This document shows positions 1 through 5,382 of a DNA stretch of 5,794 nt, one piece after another; positions within the stretch are counted from its first letter, which is position 1; the number at the start of each line of letters is the position of its first letter. The position numbers were made by a program, and so were the translations under genes. Source of the stretch: Candidatus Methanocomedens sp. (GTDB lineage: Archaea > Halobacteriota > Methanosarcinia > Methanosarcinales > Methanocomedenaceae); the NCBI GenBank assembly GCA_013374385.1, contig QBUR01000116.1, positions 1 to 5,794 on the forward strand, given 5' to 3'. The notes under the pieces are model-generated. The model made no database searches and was not told the origin of the DNA. It saw only the letters and a program-made list of their open reading frames with translations.

Positions 1-85
1 ATTATATTCGACTTGTTTGAATATTAGTTAACTGAGCTATCACAGACATAATAGTCACGTTTAAGTCTATTTTCTCTATTGTATC

Positions 86-98
86 CTCTTAATAATGA
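86..98 (+). promoter_or_regulatory. Possible A/T-rich TATA-like element before the flavoprotein gene
   Basis: The stretch TCTTAATAATG lies about 20-25 nt before the ATG at 114. In archaea a TATA box at this distance gives a transcript with almost no leader, and no clear Shine-Dalgarno sequence precedes the ATG, which fits. A second candidate, GTTTAAG near 59-65, would give a leader of roughly 25 nt. The whole 1-113 stretch is A/T-rich and holds no gene that I can see. The choice between boxes is a guess. Confidence 0.25.
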
Positions 99-113
99 TA
101 TGAGACTACGACC

Positions 114-1304
114 ATGACTCCTGAAGAATCCTACGACATAATCGTTATCGGTGCTGGACCCGCTGGCTCAACGGCAGCCATGTATGCGGCCGATCTCGGT
201 GCCAGTGTACTGCTCATTGACAAGAAAAAAGACATCGGCACCCCAATCCAGTGCGGCGGGTTCCTGCCATGTTATGAGGAACTGGAAGAACTGCTGCCCG
301 GTGCCCAACTTCCATCCACGCTTGAGGATATCCCATCCAGTTGTATACATACATCTACCCGTATCCACCGATTCATCGCTCCTAACCTTGACCCAAAGGA
401 GTTCGAAGTGCCTGCAAATGTACTGGACCGGAGCCGGTTCGATAAACATCTGGCACGGGAAGCGGCCGGGGCAGGGGCAGAGTTGATGATAGGAACTCGT
501 GCCGATTCCATTGATGAAAATGGGGTATCAGTCAGGGGGATACATGGTGAATTTGACATTAAGGCAAAGGTCATTATCGGTGCGGACGGTCCTACTTCAA
601 TGGTTGCAAAAACGGCAGGTCTGATTGACCGTAGCGACGATATGGGCAAGGCAGTGGCGCTGGAATACGAACTTACCGGAGTTGACATTGACCGGGAAGC
701 AGTAGAGATGTTCTTTGGGCGGGATTATGCCCCCGGCGGCTATGCCTGGATTATCAGCCAGGGCAGTGATACTGCCAATATAGGCGTGGGGATACGGCAG
801 CCACTGTGCGAAAAAGGTGTATCTACCCAGGATTACCTGCACAGGTTCATGTACGAACATCCCAGGGCGGCGCCGATGTTTGAGGGTGCCAGGATTACTG
901 CAGTTATCAGCGGTATCGTGCCAGTGGGAGGTGCTCCGCCCGAAACCGTGAAAGGCAACATAGTGATATGCGGGGATGCGGCAGGTCACCTGATAGCCAC
1001 TAATGGCGGCGGCATACCTACAGCCATGGTCGGTGGCAAGGTGGCAGGTGAGACCGCTGCCGGGGTAGTATCGGGTAAGTGTAAGTTATCAGAATATGAG
1101 AATAGATGGAGAGAGCAGATTGGCCTTGAGATCAAGACTTCGGTGTATGTAAAGAAACTGATGGACGGGTTGATGAGGTCTGACCCCATGATGAGCACAG
1201 CCATGAAGATGATAAACCCGGAGCAGATGAAATCTCTGCAGCGGGGACGGCTACCCGATCCAGTGAAAAAGATGTTGAAAAGCCTCAACACCGGGTTGGT
1301 GTGA
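114..1304 (+). CDS. Geranylgeranyl reductase family FAD-dependent oxidoreductase
   Basis: This 396-residue protein belongs to the geranylgeranyl reductase (GGR) family. Archaeal members use FAD to reduce double bonds of the geranylgeranyl chains of membrane ether lipids. The sequence shows the N-terminal Rossmann motif GAGPAGS at 13-19, with an acidic residue (D36) ending the second strand for ribose binding. The GGR-type loop IQCGGF at 45-50 contains C47, and a second FAD motif GDAAGH lies at 287-292 before the glycine-rich NGGGI. Length is normal for the family. Archaeal genomes often carry several paralogues, some with other polyprenyl or quinone substrates, so digeranylgeranylglycerophospholipid reduction is likely but not proven. 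It is followed by a radical SAM gene in the same direction after 65 nt, which may be co-transcribed. No membrane segment is seen; the family associates with the membrane surface. Confidence 0.88.
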   Translation: MTPEESYDIIVIGAGPAGSTAAMYAADLGASVLLIDKKKDIGTPIQCGGFLPCYEELEELLPGAQLPSTLEDIPSSCIHTSTRIHRFIAPNLDPKEFEVPANVLDRSRFDKHLAREAAGAGAELMIGTRADSIDENGVSVRGIHGEFDIKAKVIIGADGPTSMVAKTAGLIDRSDDMGKAVALEYELTGVDIDREAVEMFFGRDYAPGGYAWIISQGSDTANIGVGIRQPLCEKGVSTQDYLHRFMYEHPRAAPMFEGARITAVISGIVPVGGAPPETVKGNIVICGDAAGHLIATNGGGIPTAMVGGKVAGETAAGVVSGKCKLSEYENRWREQIGLEIKTSVYVKKLMDGLMRSDPMMSTAMKMINPEQMKSLQRGRLPDPVKKMLKSLNTGLV

Positions 1305-1330
1305 ATAACCTTAAGGGTTTACAGGTTATT
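1304..1330 (+). repeat. Intercistronic inverted repeat (8-bp stem)
   Basis: AATAACCT at 1304-1311 is perfectly complementary to AGGTTATT at 1323-1330, with an 11-nt loop. The left arm starts on the last base of the upstream stop codon. No clear T-run follows, so it is more likely an RNA stability or processing hairpin than a terminator, or it may be chance in an A/T-rich spacer. Confidence 0.4.
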
Positions 1331-1369
1331 AATAATTGTAGATTACAGGAGTTACCGAGTGAGATATAG

Positions 1370-1999
1370 ATGAACAAACAGGATCCGGGGACTATCACAT
1401 ACCCTGCACATGGAAATCTGTACCTGAACATTACCAATAGATGTACCTGCAACTGTATATTCTGTATCAAAAATTATAGCGACGGCGTTTATGGTTACAA
1501 CCTGATGCTGACAAGGGAACCTGAGGTCAGTGAAGTAATAGAGGCGCTGAACAACTATGACCTGTCCGAATTCAATGAAGTGGTGTTCACCGGCCTGGGC
1601 GAGCCGTTAACCAGGCTGGATGATGTGCTGGAAATCACACAATGGCTCAAAGCCAGGGGTGTGAGTGTGAGAATAGATACTATCGGACATGCCAAACTCC
1701 AGTATCCCAGCAGGGATGTAGCACATGAACTGGCAAAAGCAGGTGTTGACGAGATATCGGTCAGCCTGAATACTCATGATGAAGCCACATATGAACAGCT
1801 GGTACAGCCACGGATGTACAAAAATACCTACGGCTCAATGAAGGATTTTGCCAGGGAAATTGTTAAAGAGGGTATCAAGCTCAGGTTTACAGTTCTTAAT
1901 CTGCCACCTGTGGATATTGAGCAATGCCGCCAGATATCAAAGGAAATTGGGGCCGAGTTCAAGATACGGGGATATGGCGGACCGGCTGTAGATAAATGA
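1370..1999 (+). CDS. TatD-associated type radical SAM protein
   Basis: This is a small radical SAM enzyme of 209 residues, close in length and pattern to the group described as TatD-linked radical SAM proteins. The 4Fe-4S/SAM motif CxxxCxxC is formed by C25, C29 and C32 within NRCTCNCIFC, preceded by the strand NLYLNIT. The glycine-rich SAM-binding region TGLGEPLTRLDD follows at about 75-86, and DTIGHA and EISVSLN fit later barrel strands. The substrate is unknown for the group. The extra C27 inside the cysteine motif is unusual. The start at 1370 is preceded by GAGTGAG at about 6-12 nt and by CAGGAG further up. No tatD-like nuclease lies in the window. A T-run and a hairpin follow the stop, so the gene probably ends its transcript. 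Confidence 0.85.
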   Translation: MNKQDPGTITYPAHGNLYLNITNRCTCNCIFCIKNYSDGVYGYNLMLTREPEVSEVIEALNNYDLSEFNEVVFTGLGEPLTRLDDVLEITQWLKARGVSVRIDTIGHAKLQYPSRDVAHELAKAGVDEISVSLNTHDEATYEQLVQPRMYKNTYGSMKDFAREIVKEGIKLRFTVLNLPPVDIEQCRQISKEIGAEFKIRGYGGPAVDK

Positions 2000-2008
2000 A
2001 TTATTGTG

Positions 2009-2047
2009 CCTTTTTGTATAATTAATGTAGCAATTTTGCACATTAAT
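2009..2047 (+). terminator. T-run plus strong hairpin between the two gene groups
   Basis: A run of five T (2011-2015) follows the radical SAM gene, as in archaeal T-run terminators. Just after it, ATTAATGT (2021-2028) pairs with ACATTAAT (2040-2047), and GCA (2030-2032) pairs with TGC (2037-2039) with one unpaired A at 2029. This makes a nearly perfect 11-bp stem. The same palindrome could instead be an operator for the following promoter. Confidence 0.45.
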
Positions 2048-2067
2048 GCTGAACTTACCTATTAATG
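2021..2067 (+). repeat. Three direct ATTAATG heptamers upstream of the operon promoter
   Basis: ATTAATG occurs at 2021-2027, 2042-2048 and 2061-2067, with start-to-start spacings of 21 and 19 bases. That is about two helical turns, so all three would face the same side of DNA. The last copy ends directly before the GGAAAG/TATA promoter. The first two also form part of the hairpin arms. This arrangement would suit a transcription factor, but A/T-rich spacers produce such words by chance. Confidence 0.35.
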
Positions 2068-2083
2068 GGAAAGTTTTATATTA
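2068..2083 (+). promoter_or_regulatory. BRE/TATA promoter of the ABC-GTPase-FeS operon
   Basis: GGAAAG followed by TTTTATATTA matches the archaeal BRE plus TATA box pattern well. The box centre near 2077 predicts initiation at about 2101-2104, immediately before the ATG at 2105. The mRNA would therefore be leaderless or nearly so, in keeping with the absence of a Shine-Dalgarno sequence before that start. Confidence 0.65.
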
Positions 2084-2104
2084 GTATTTGGTCAAGCCTC
2101 GTAT

Positions 2105-2875
2105 ATGCAAGACATACATGAACTGACAATCATATGCGGAATTGACAAGTCTGGAGACATGGAAGATGTTGAAAGTATACGCATCTGTCCAGGGGAAATT
2201 GTTGGGATTGTAGGGCCAACCGGGTCGGGCAAAAGCACGCTTATTTCCGATATTGAGCAGCTGTCACAGGGAGATACCCCAAGCCGGCGCAAAATTCTGA
2301 TAAACGGAGAGGCACCAGGCAGGGATATTCGAACCGACCCCAGGAAAAAACGTATCGCTCAGCTGTCACAGAATATGCATTTCCTTGCTGATATGACGGT
2401 GGAAGAGTTCCTCAAAATGCACGCCAAGAGCAGGAACCGCAACTTCGACACCGTGGAAAAGGTAATACGTATTGCAAATACCCTGACCGGGGAATCCATA
2501 CATCCAGAACACCAGCTAACTATTTTGAGCGGCGGGCAGTCCAGGGCACTTATGGCGGCAGATATTGCGGTCATAAGTGACTCACCCATAGTGCTTATTG
2601 ATGAGATTGAAAATGCAGGTATAAAAAAGCAGGAAGCCCTGAAACTCCTGGCTTGCGAAGGGAAGATAGTGCTGGTGGTAACCCATGACCCAGTTTTGGC
2701 ACTCATGACCAAACGCCGCATTGTGATGCGAAATGGTGGAGTGAGACAGGTCATTACTACCAGTGCGGGTGAGATGAATGTGTGCAGTGAACTTGTCAAG
2801 ATTGACAATTACATGATGTCGCTGCGTAATACCATAAGGCAGGGCGGGCTTGTCGAGGAAGCGATTATTGTATGA
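2105..2875 (+). CDS. Soluble ABC-type ATPase (first gene of a three-gene operon)
   Basis: This 256-residue ATP-binding cassette protein has all catalytic elements: Walker A GPTGSGKST at 37-45, Q-loop glutamine at Q89, signature LSGGQ at 141-145, Walker B IVLIDE at 162-167 with catalytic E167, and the H-loop histidine H194 in VVTHD. No membrane segment is present and no permease gene is nearby, so it is probably not a conventional transporter subunit. After Walker B the usual SALD-type D-loop is replaced by ENAGIKK, which suggests a changed dimer contact. The N-terminal part before Walker A is short, and about 60 residues extend past the H-loop. The start at 2105 fits the leaderless promoter. 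Its stop overlaps the GTPase start by 4 bases, which implies translational coupling and a shared task. A role in energising metallocofactor insertion or activation is inferred from the neighbours. Confidence 0.85.
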   Translation: MQDIHELTIICGIDKSGDMEDVESIRICPGEIVGIVGPTGSGKSTLISDIEQLSQGDTPSRRKILINGEAPGRDIRTDPRKKRIAQLSQNMHFLADMTVEEFLKMHAKSRNRNFDTVEKVIRIANTLTGESIHPEHQLTILSGGQSRALMAADIAVISDSPIVLIDEIENAGIKKQEALKLLACEGKIVLVVTHDPVLALMTKRRIVMRNGGVRQVITTSAGEMNVCSELVKIDNYMMSLRNTIRQGGLVEEAIIV

Positions 2876-3570
2876 AACTGGTCGTGGTGGCGGGCACGCC
2901 CGGTTCAGGCAAGACATCGGTACTGATGCATACTATCAGGTCATTGAAACAGAGTGGCATGTCGCCTGCCGTGGTGAAAATCGATTGCTTGTGGACGGAT
3001 GACGATAAAAGGTTTAACAGACTGGATGTGCCTGTACGCATAGGATTGTCCAGAGACATGTGCCCTGACCATTTTGCCATATATAATACTGAAGAGATGT
3101 TACAATGGGCCCGGGAACAAGACGCCGGAGTACTGCTCAATGAAACTGCCGGCCTGTGCCTGCGATGTGCGCCCTACCCTGACGGATGCCTTGCCGTATG
3201 CGTTATCGATGTGACAACTGGTCCGAATACTCCCCTGAAGGTGGGTCCACTTTTGACTACGGCAGATGTGGTTGTGGCGACCAAGGGAGATATTGTTTCC
3301 CAGGCCGAACGGGAAGTGTTTAGGGAGCGTGTTAATGAAGCGAATCCCAATTGCCGGATAATTGAAGCCAACGGACTGAGTGGTCAGGGCGCATCAGAAC
3401 TGGCAGAGATTATCGGCGAGATGCCTGATGTAGGACAGGAACTTTCACTGCGGCATAATGCGCCCCTGGCCATATGCACGCTGTGCACCGGTGAGATGCG
3501 CCTGGGAAAGGAACACCACATGGGTGTGCTGCGGCATATTGATGGATTTACTGAGTACAGGGGAGAATGA
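2872..3570 (+). CDS. HypB/CobW-like P-loop GTPase, putative metallochaperone
   Basis: This 232-residue protein looks like the SIMIBI GTPases that deliver metals or assemble metal centres (HypB, UreG, CobW). P-loop GTPGSGKTS is at 8-16. A switch segment around E91-T-A-G94 matches the ExxG seen in this group, and TKGD at 137-140 stands for the guanine-specifying NKxD. Candidate metal ligands are numerous: C64 and H67 in MCPDH, C96 and C99 in LCLRC, C106, C110, and a C-terminal C202-x-x-C205 followed by H215, H216 and H222. It overlaps the ATPase gene by ATGA at 2872-2875, with GAGGAA about 11 nt upstream as ribosome site, and is followed after 6 nt by the Fe-S gene. The metal and client are unknown. 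Nickel, cobalt/corrinoid or iron are possible; hydrogenase or urease genes are not seen here. Confidence 0.78.
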   Translation: MKLVVVAGTPGSGKTSVLMHTIRSLKQSGMSPAVVKIDCLWTDDDKRFNRLDVPVRIGLSRDMCPDHFAIYNTEEMLQWAREQDAGVLLNETAGLCLRCAPYPDGCLAVCVIDVTTGPNTPLKVGPLLTTADVVVATKGDIVSQAEREVFRERVNEANPNCRIIEANGLSGQGASELAEIIGEMPDVGQELSLRHNAPLAICTLCTGEMRLGKEHHMGVLRHIDGFTEYRGE

Positions 3571-3576
3571 TTCAGG

Positions 3577-4224
3577 ATGACGCAGGATATTACAGGCCTG
3601 CTGCCTGGATATAACTGCGGAGAATGCGGTTACCAGCAGTGCCGGGATTATGGGGCGGCGCTGCTTGGAGGTGGAGCGGAACTTGCTAGTTGTCCTCACC
3701 TGGGGACAGAAAAGTTTGCTGCAAATATTCCCAGGATACAGCAGGTTCTTGATGTTTCCAGAACCGTCTCTACGGAATCACAGGTTATCACTGGGGTTAT
3801 TGACGGGCTTGTGGCTGATTTTATGATTGCACCCCTGCCCGGTGAACCGTCATGCCGGGAAGACCTGCATCCCTTTGACCCCGAGGTGAGGCCGGCGGCG
3901 GGTGAGCATGTGAGGTACAGGCCGCTGGGGTGTCCTATTACACATTTTGCCAGGGTGCTTGATTCAAAAAGGGGAATCCTGACCGTGCATCTGGTAGGGC
4001 CATTACACAGGCTTGGGGGAGATGATGTGGCTTTTGAGGATATAGGCATCTGCATGGTGACGGCGTTCGATGGCATTGTGAGTAAAGGCAGGGTGCCAGA
4101 TGTGGGCCAGACTGTAAAGTTCTTGCCTGAGCACTGTATGATGCAGAAGGTGCATTCGGGTGTGGTGGTGCACTCGGAGGGCAACCGGGTGAGGATAGAG
4201 GGGATTGACCTGAAGGTTTGGTAA
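3577..4224 (+). CDS. 4Fe-4S domain protein (PF04060-like N-terminus) of the ATPase/GTPase operon
   Basis: The 215-residue protein begins with a compact Fe-S domain: C14, C17, C22 and C39 in the spacing C-x2-C-x4-C-x16-C, within NCGECGYQQC. This is the pattern of the domain found in RnfB and in the large corrinoid Fe-S protein subunit CdhE/AcsC, where it carries a low-potential 4Fe-4S cluster. The remaining 170 residues form a domain I cannot name. It is rich in beta-forming stretches and has conserved-looking potential ligands: C93, GCPITH with C119 and H123, C159, and EHC with H186 and C187 before H193. The start at 3577 has AGGGGAGA about 10 nt upstream. Being third in a tight operon with an ATPase and a GTPase, it may be the electron donor or the scaffold for the metal centre that they handle. 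It contains no obvious corrinoid-binding barrel. Confidence 0.75.
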   Translation: MTQDITGLLPGYNCGECGYQQCRDYGAALLGGGAELASCPHLGTEKFAANIPRIQQVLDVSRTVSTESQVITGVIDGLVADFMIAPLPGEPSCREDLHPFDPEVRPAAGEHVRYRPLGCPITHFARVLDSKRGILTVHLVGPLHRLGGDDVAFEDIGICMVTAFDGIVSKGRVPDVGQTVKFLPEHCMMQKVHSGVVVHSEGNRVRIEGIDLKVW

Positions 4225-4248
4225 GCCGTGCCAGTCCATTTCCATCCA

Positions 4249-4266
4249 GAAGTTTAATGTTATTAA
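4249..4266 (+). promoter_or_regulatory. Candidate promoter of tRNA-Ser
   Basis: AGAAG followed by TTTAATGTTATTAA resembles a BRE plus TATA box. The box centre near 4255 predicts a start near 4280, giving a leader of about 17 nt that RNase P would remove. Another TATA-like word, GTATACA at 4273-4279, would start inside the tRNA and is less suitable. Confidence 0.35.
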
Positions 4267-4296
4267 CTGACAGTATACACAGTCTAACCTCAATGA

Positions 4297-4416
4297 GCCG
4301 GGGTGGCAGAGCGGACTAATCCAACGGAGCCGTATGACTCTTTGGAGTCTATATGCGGCAGGCTCGAGACCTGTTGTATCTTCTGGTACACTTGGGTTCG
4401 AATCCCAACCCCGGCG
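4297..4416 (+). tRNA. tRNA-Ser (anticodon CGA), split by a 34-nt D-arm intron
   Basis: The acceptor stem GCCGGGG (4297-4303) pairs fully with CCCCGGC (4409-4415), and the discriminator is G at 4416. CCA is not encoded. T8 and G9 follow, then D-stem GCA (4306-4308) pairing with TGC (4354-4356) once the intron 4320-4353 is removed. A14, G15, G18-G19 and A21 are then all in place. The anticodon stem GCAGG/CCTGT (with one G-U) closes the loop CTCGAGA, giving CGA at 4365-4367, which reads the serine codon UCG. The long variable arm TGTA/TACA (4375-4390) marks a type II tRNA, as serine requires. The T arm is TTGGG-TTCGAAT-CCCAA. The mature length is 86 nt. A pyrimidine-rich stretch after 4416 may terminate transcription. 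Identity is firm; only the exact splice points may shift by a base. Confidence 0.92.
4320..4353 (+). other. Non-canonical archaeal tRNA intron in the D arm (between positions 22 and 23)
   Basis: Excising these 34 bases joins GACTAA to TGCGG and yields a normal D arm; a shift of one base either way gives the same product. The junction folds as a relaxed bulge-helix-bulge motif. Exon GACT (4314-4317) pairs with intron AGTC (4346-4349) as the 4-bp central helix. The 3-nt bulge AAT (4318-4320) carries the 5' splice site after its second base. Intron CCAA (4321-4324) pairs with TTGG (4342-4345) as inner helix. On the 3' side the junction sits in an internal loop (TATA) closed by the D stem rather than in a strict 3-nt bulge. 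Confidence 0.82.
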
Positions 4417-4437
4417 TTTCTCCTACTGTTCTTCTTT
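4417..4437 (+). terminator. Pyrimidine-rich tract after tRNA-Ser
   Basis: The 21 bases just downstream of the tRNA are almost all C and T, with TTT at both ends. Archaeal RNA polymerase stops at T-rich non-template tracts, so this is a reasonable terminator, though no long T-run is present. Confidence 0.35.
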
Positions 4438-4566
4438 GGTGTTTATCATCAGCTGCTTTTCCTTGACGCGGGTCACGCCCAGGCCTGTGAGGTTATCCAC
4501 AAGTGCTTTGCTTCTGGTCCTAGCCCAGGCTCCTATTAGCTTATTCCTGGTAAAACCACAAAGATT
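4423..4566 (-). pseudogene. 3' remnant of an unrecognised protein gene
   Basis: On the - strand a frame of 47 codons runs from just after a TAA at 4567-4569 to a TAG at 4423-4425. It has no usable start codon: its only ATG is codon 40. The translation looks like the end of a real protein, with LIGAWARTRSKALVDNL, then GLGVTRVKEKQL and a charged tail INTKEEQ. Its codons favour G or C in the third position, as in the genes of 114-4224 and unlike the following + strand gene. I do not recognise the family. The simplest reading is a gene that once converged on tRNA-Ser and lost its upstream part. It could also be a frameshifted gene or chance. Confidence 0.4.
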
Positions 4567-4574
4567 TTAACTTA

Positions 4575-5222
4575 ATGCTCTTAATAAATGAACAAATGAC
4601 CCAGAAACCCACGAAGAACAGCACACTGCCACCCTCCAAACTTGCCATAAATAAGCAGGTTCTCTATAATCTCATCAGCGAGCATGCACATGGAATTCTG
4701 ATAAGACTCGCTGATGAGGATGCGAAGATCTCGAAAAGGATAGAAGAACTGGCACTGGAATACCTTACAGATGTGGATCCGGATGGTATCGCAGAGGATA
4801 TCTTCTATGATCTAAACATCCTTGATGTTGAGGATGTCTGGAATAACTCAGGAAGTACGAGATACGGTTACGTTGATCCTAATGAACTGGCTTTTGAGAT
4901 GTTTGAAGAAACACTGGAGCCTTATATTGACGATCTCAGGAAATGCCAGAAGATTTCAATGGATGAAAAGGCAAAACTTCACTGCATGGGGATCTTGAAA
5001 GGGATTGATCAGTTCGAACGGGAAGGCACTACAGAATTTAAGGATTGGGCTGTCGATGCCCCTCATGAAAATTTCATACAGGTTTTTGAGGAGTGGAAGA
5101 AAGAGAACAAAAATCCTGATAATTTGGAAGATATGGATGGGTTTATAAAGAACAATTGTAACTATTCAGCCATACAAATTATAGCTACTGATAACGAAAG
5201 TACATTTTGCATCTTTTTATGA
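4575..5222 (+). CDS. Conserved-looking acidic hypothetical protein
   Basis: I cannot assign a function to this 215-residue protein. It is soluble, acidic and mostly helical in appearance, without signal peptide or membrane segment. Notable stretches are EDVWNNSGSTRYGYVDP (86-102), an acidic helix MFEETLEPYIDDLRK (109-123), GILKGIDQFE (139-148) and EFKDWAVDAP (154-163). Such aromatic and glycine-rich islands between helices suggest a real, conserved fold. The last 20 residues are of different character and may be a changed or frameshifted C-terminus. No Shine-Dalgarno sequence precedes the ATG at 4575. The in-frame ATG at 4596 (residue 8) lies about 25 nt after an A/T-rich TTTTAACTTAA and could be a leaderless start. 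GC content is visibly lower than in the upstream operons, so acquisition by transfer is plausible. It stands alone between two gene remnants. Confidence 0.7.
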   Translation: MLLINEQMTQKPTKNSTLPPSKLAINKQVLYNLISEHAHGILIRLADEDAKISKRIEELALEYLTDVDPDGIAEDIFYDLNILDVEDVWNNSGSTRYGYVDPNELAFEMFEETLEPYIDDLRKCQKISMDEKAKLHCMGILKGIDQFEREGTTEFKDWAVDAPHENFIQVFEEWKKENKNPDNLEDMDGFIKNNCNYSAIQIIATDNESTFCIFL

Positions 5223-5382
5223 AACATTCATAGCTAATGTCTTCCGATATCGATTTTATGAATGCAAAGATATTATATAAGTGTGGAGTGACGGCTTGTG
5301 ATATCGTTTTATAGGCTGAATAGTTACCTATATTTAAACAAAACGATTTGTTCCACTCATTAAATTCAAAAAATTCCTACCA
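5223..5382. other. A/T-rich spacer with a TATA-like box and an imperfect hairpin
   Basis: No protein gene is visible here. The spacer holds ATTATATAAG at 5272-5281, preceded by GCAAAG, which is a good archaeal promoter shape on the + strand. About 25-30 nt later begins an imperfect stem: ATCGTTT (5303-5309) with AAACGAT (5341-5347), and TATAGG (5310-5315) with CCTATA (5327-5332). A word GATATCG(A)TTTTAT is repeated at 5246-5259 and 5300-5312. No + strand gene follows, so the promoter, if active, could drive a small RNA. Confidence 0.3.

Noticed and set aside
151..1291. Several open frames on both strands across the flavoprotein gene
   Set aside because: They are shadows of the reductase frame, which alone shows the FAD motifs.
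2359..4184. Long - strand open frames opposite the ATPase, GTPase and Fe-S genes
   Set aside because: The translations are serine- and cysteine-rich shadows without motifs; the + strand genes carry clear catalytic motifs and operon spacing.
4336..4349. GACTC-TTTG-GAGTC hairpin as a terminator or separate small RNA
   Set aside because: It lies wholly inside the tRNA intron and is better explained as an alternative fold of the precursor.
4392..4416. tRNA 3' end as an attachment site with a direct repeat downstream
   Set aside because: I searched 4417-5794 by eye for a second copy of the T arm and acceptor end and found none; no integrase gene is visible.
4297..4416. tRNA-Leu as an alternative identity because of the long variable arm
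   Set aside because: The anticodon loop CTCGAGA gives CGA, a serine anticodon, and the discriminator is G rather than the A typical of leucine tRNA.
4303..4570. Two overlapping + strand open frames of 78 codons each
   Set aside because: Both run through the tRNA-Ser gene and its intron; their translations have no family character and no ribosome site.
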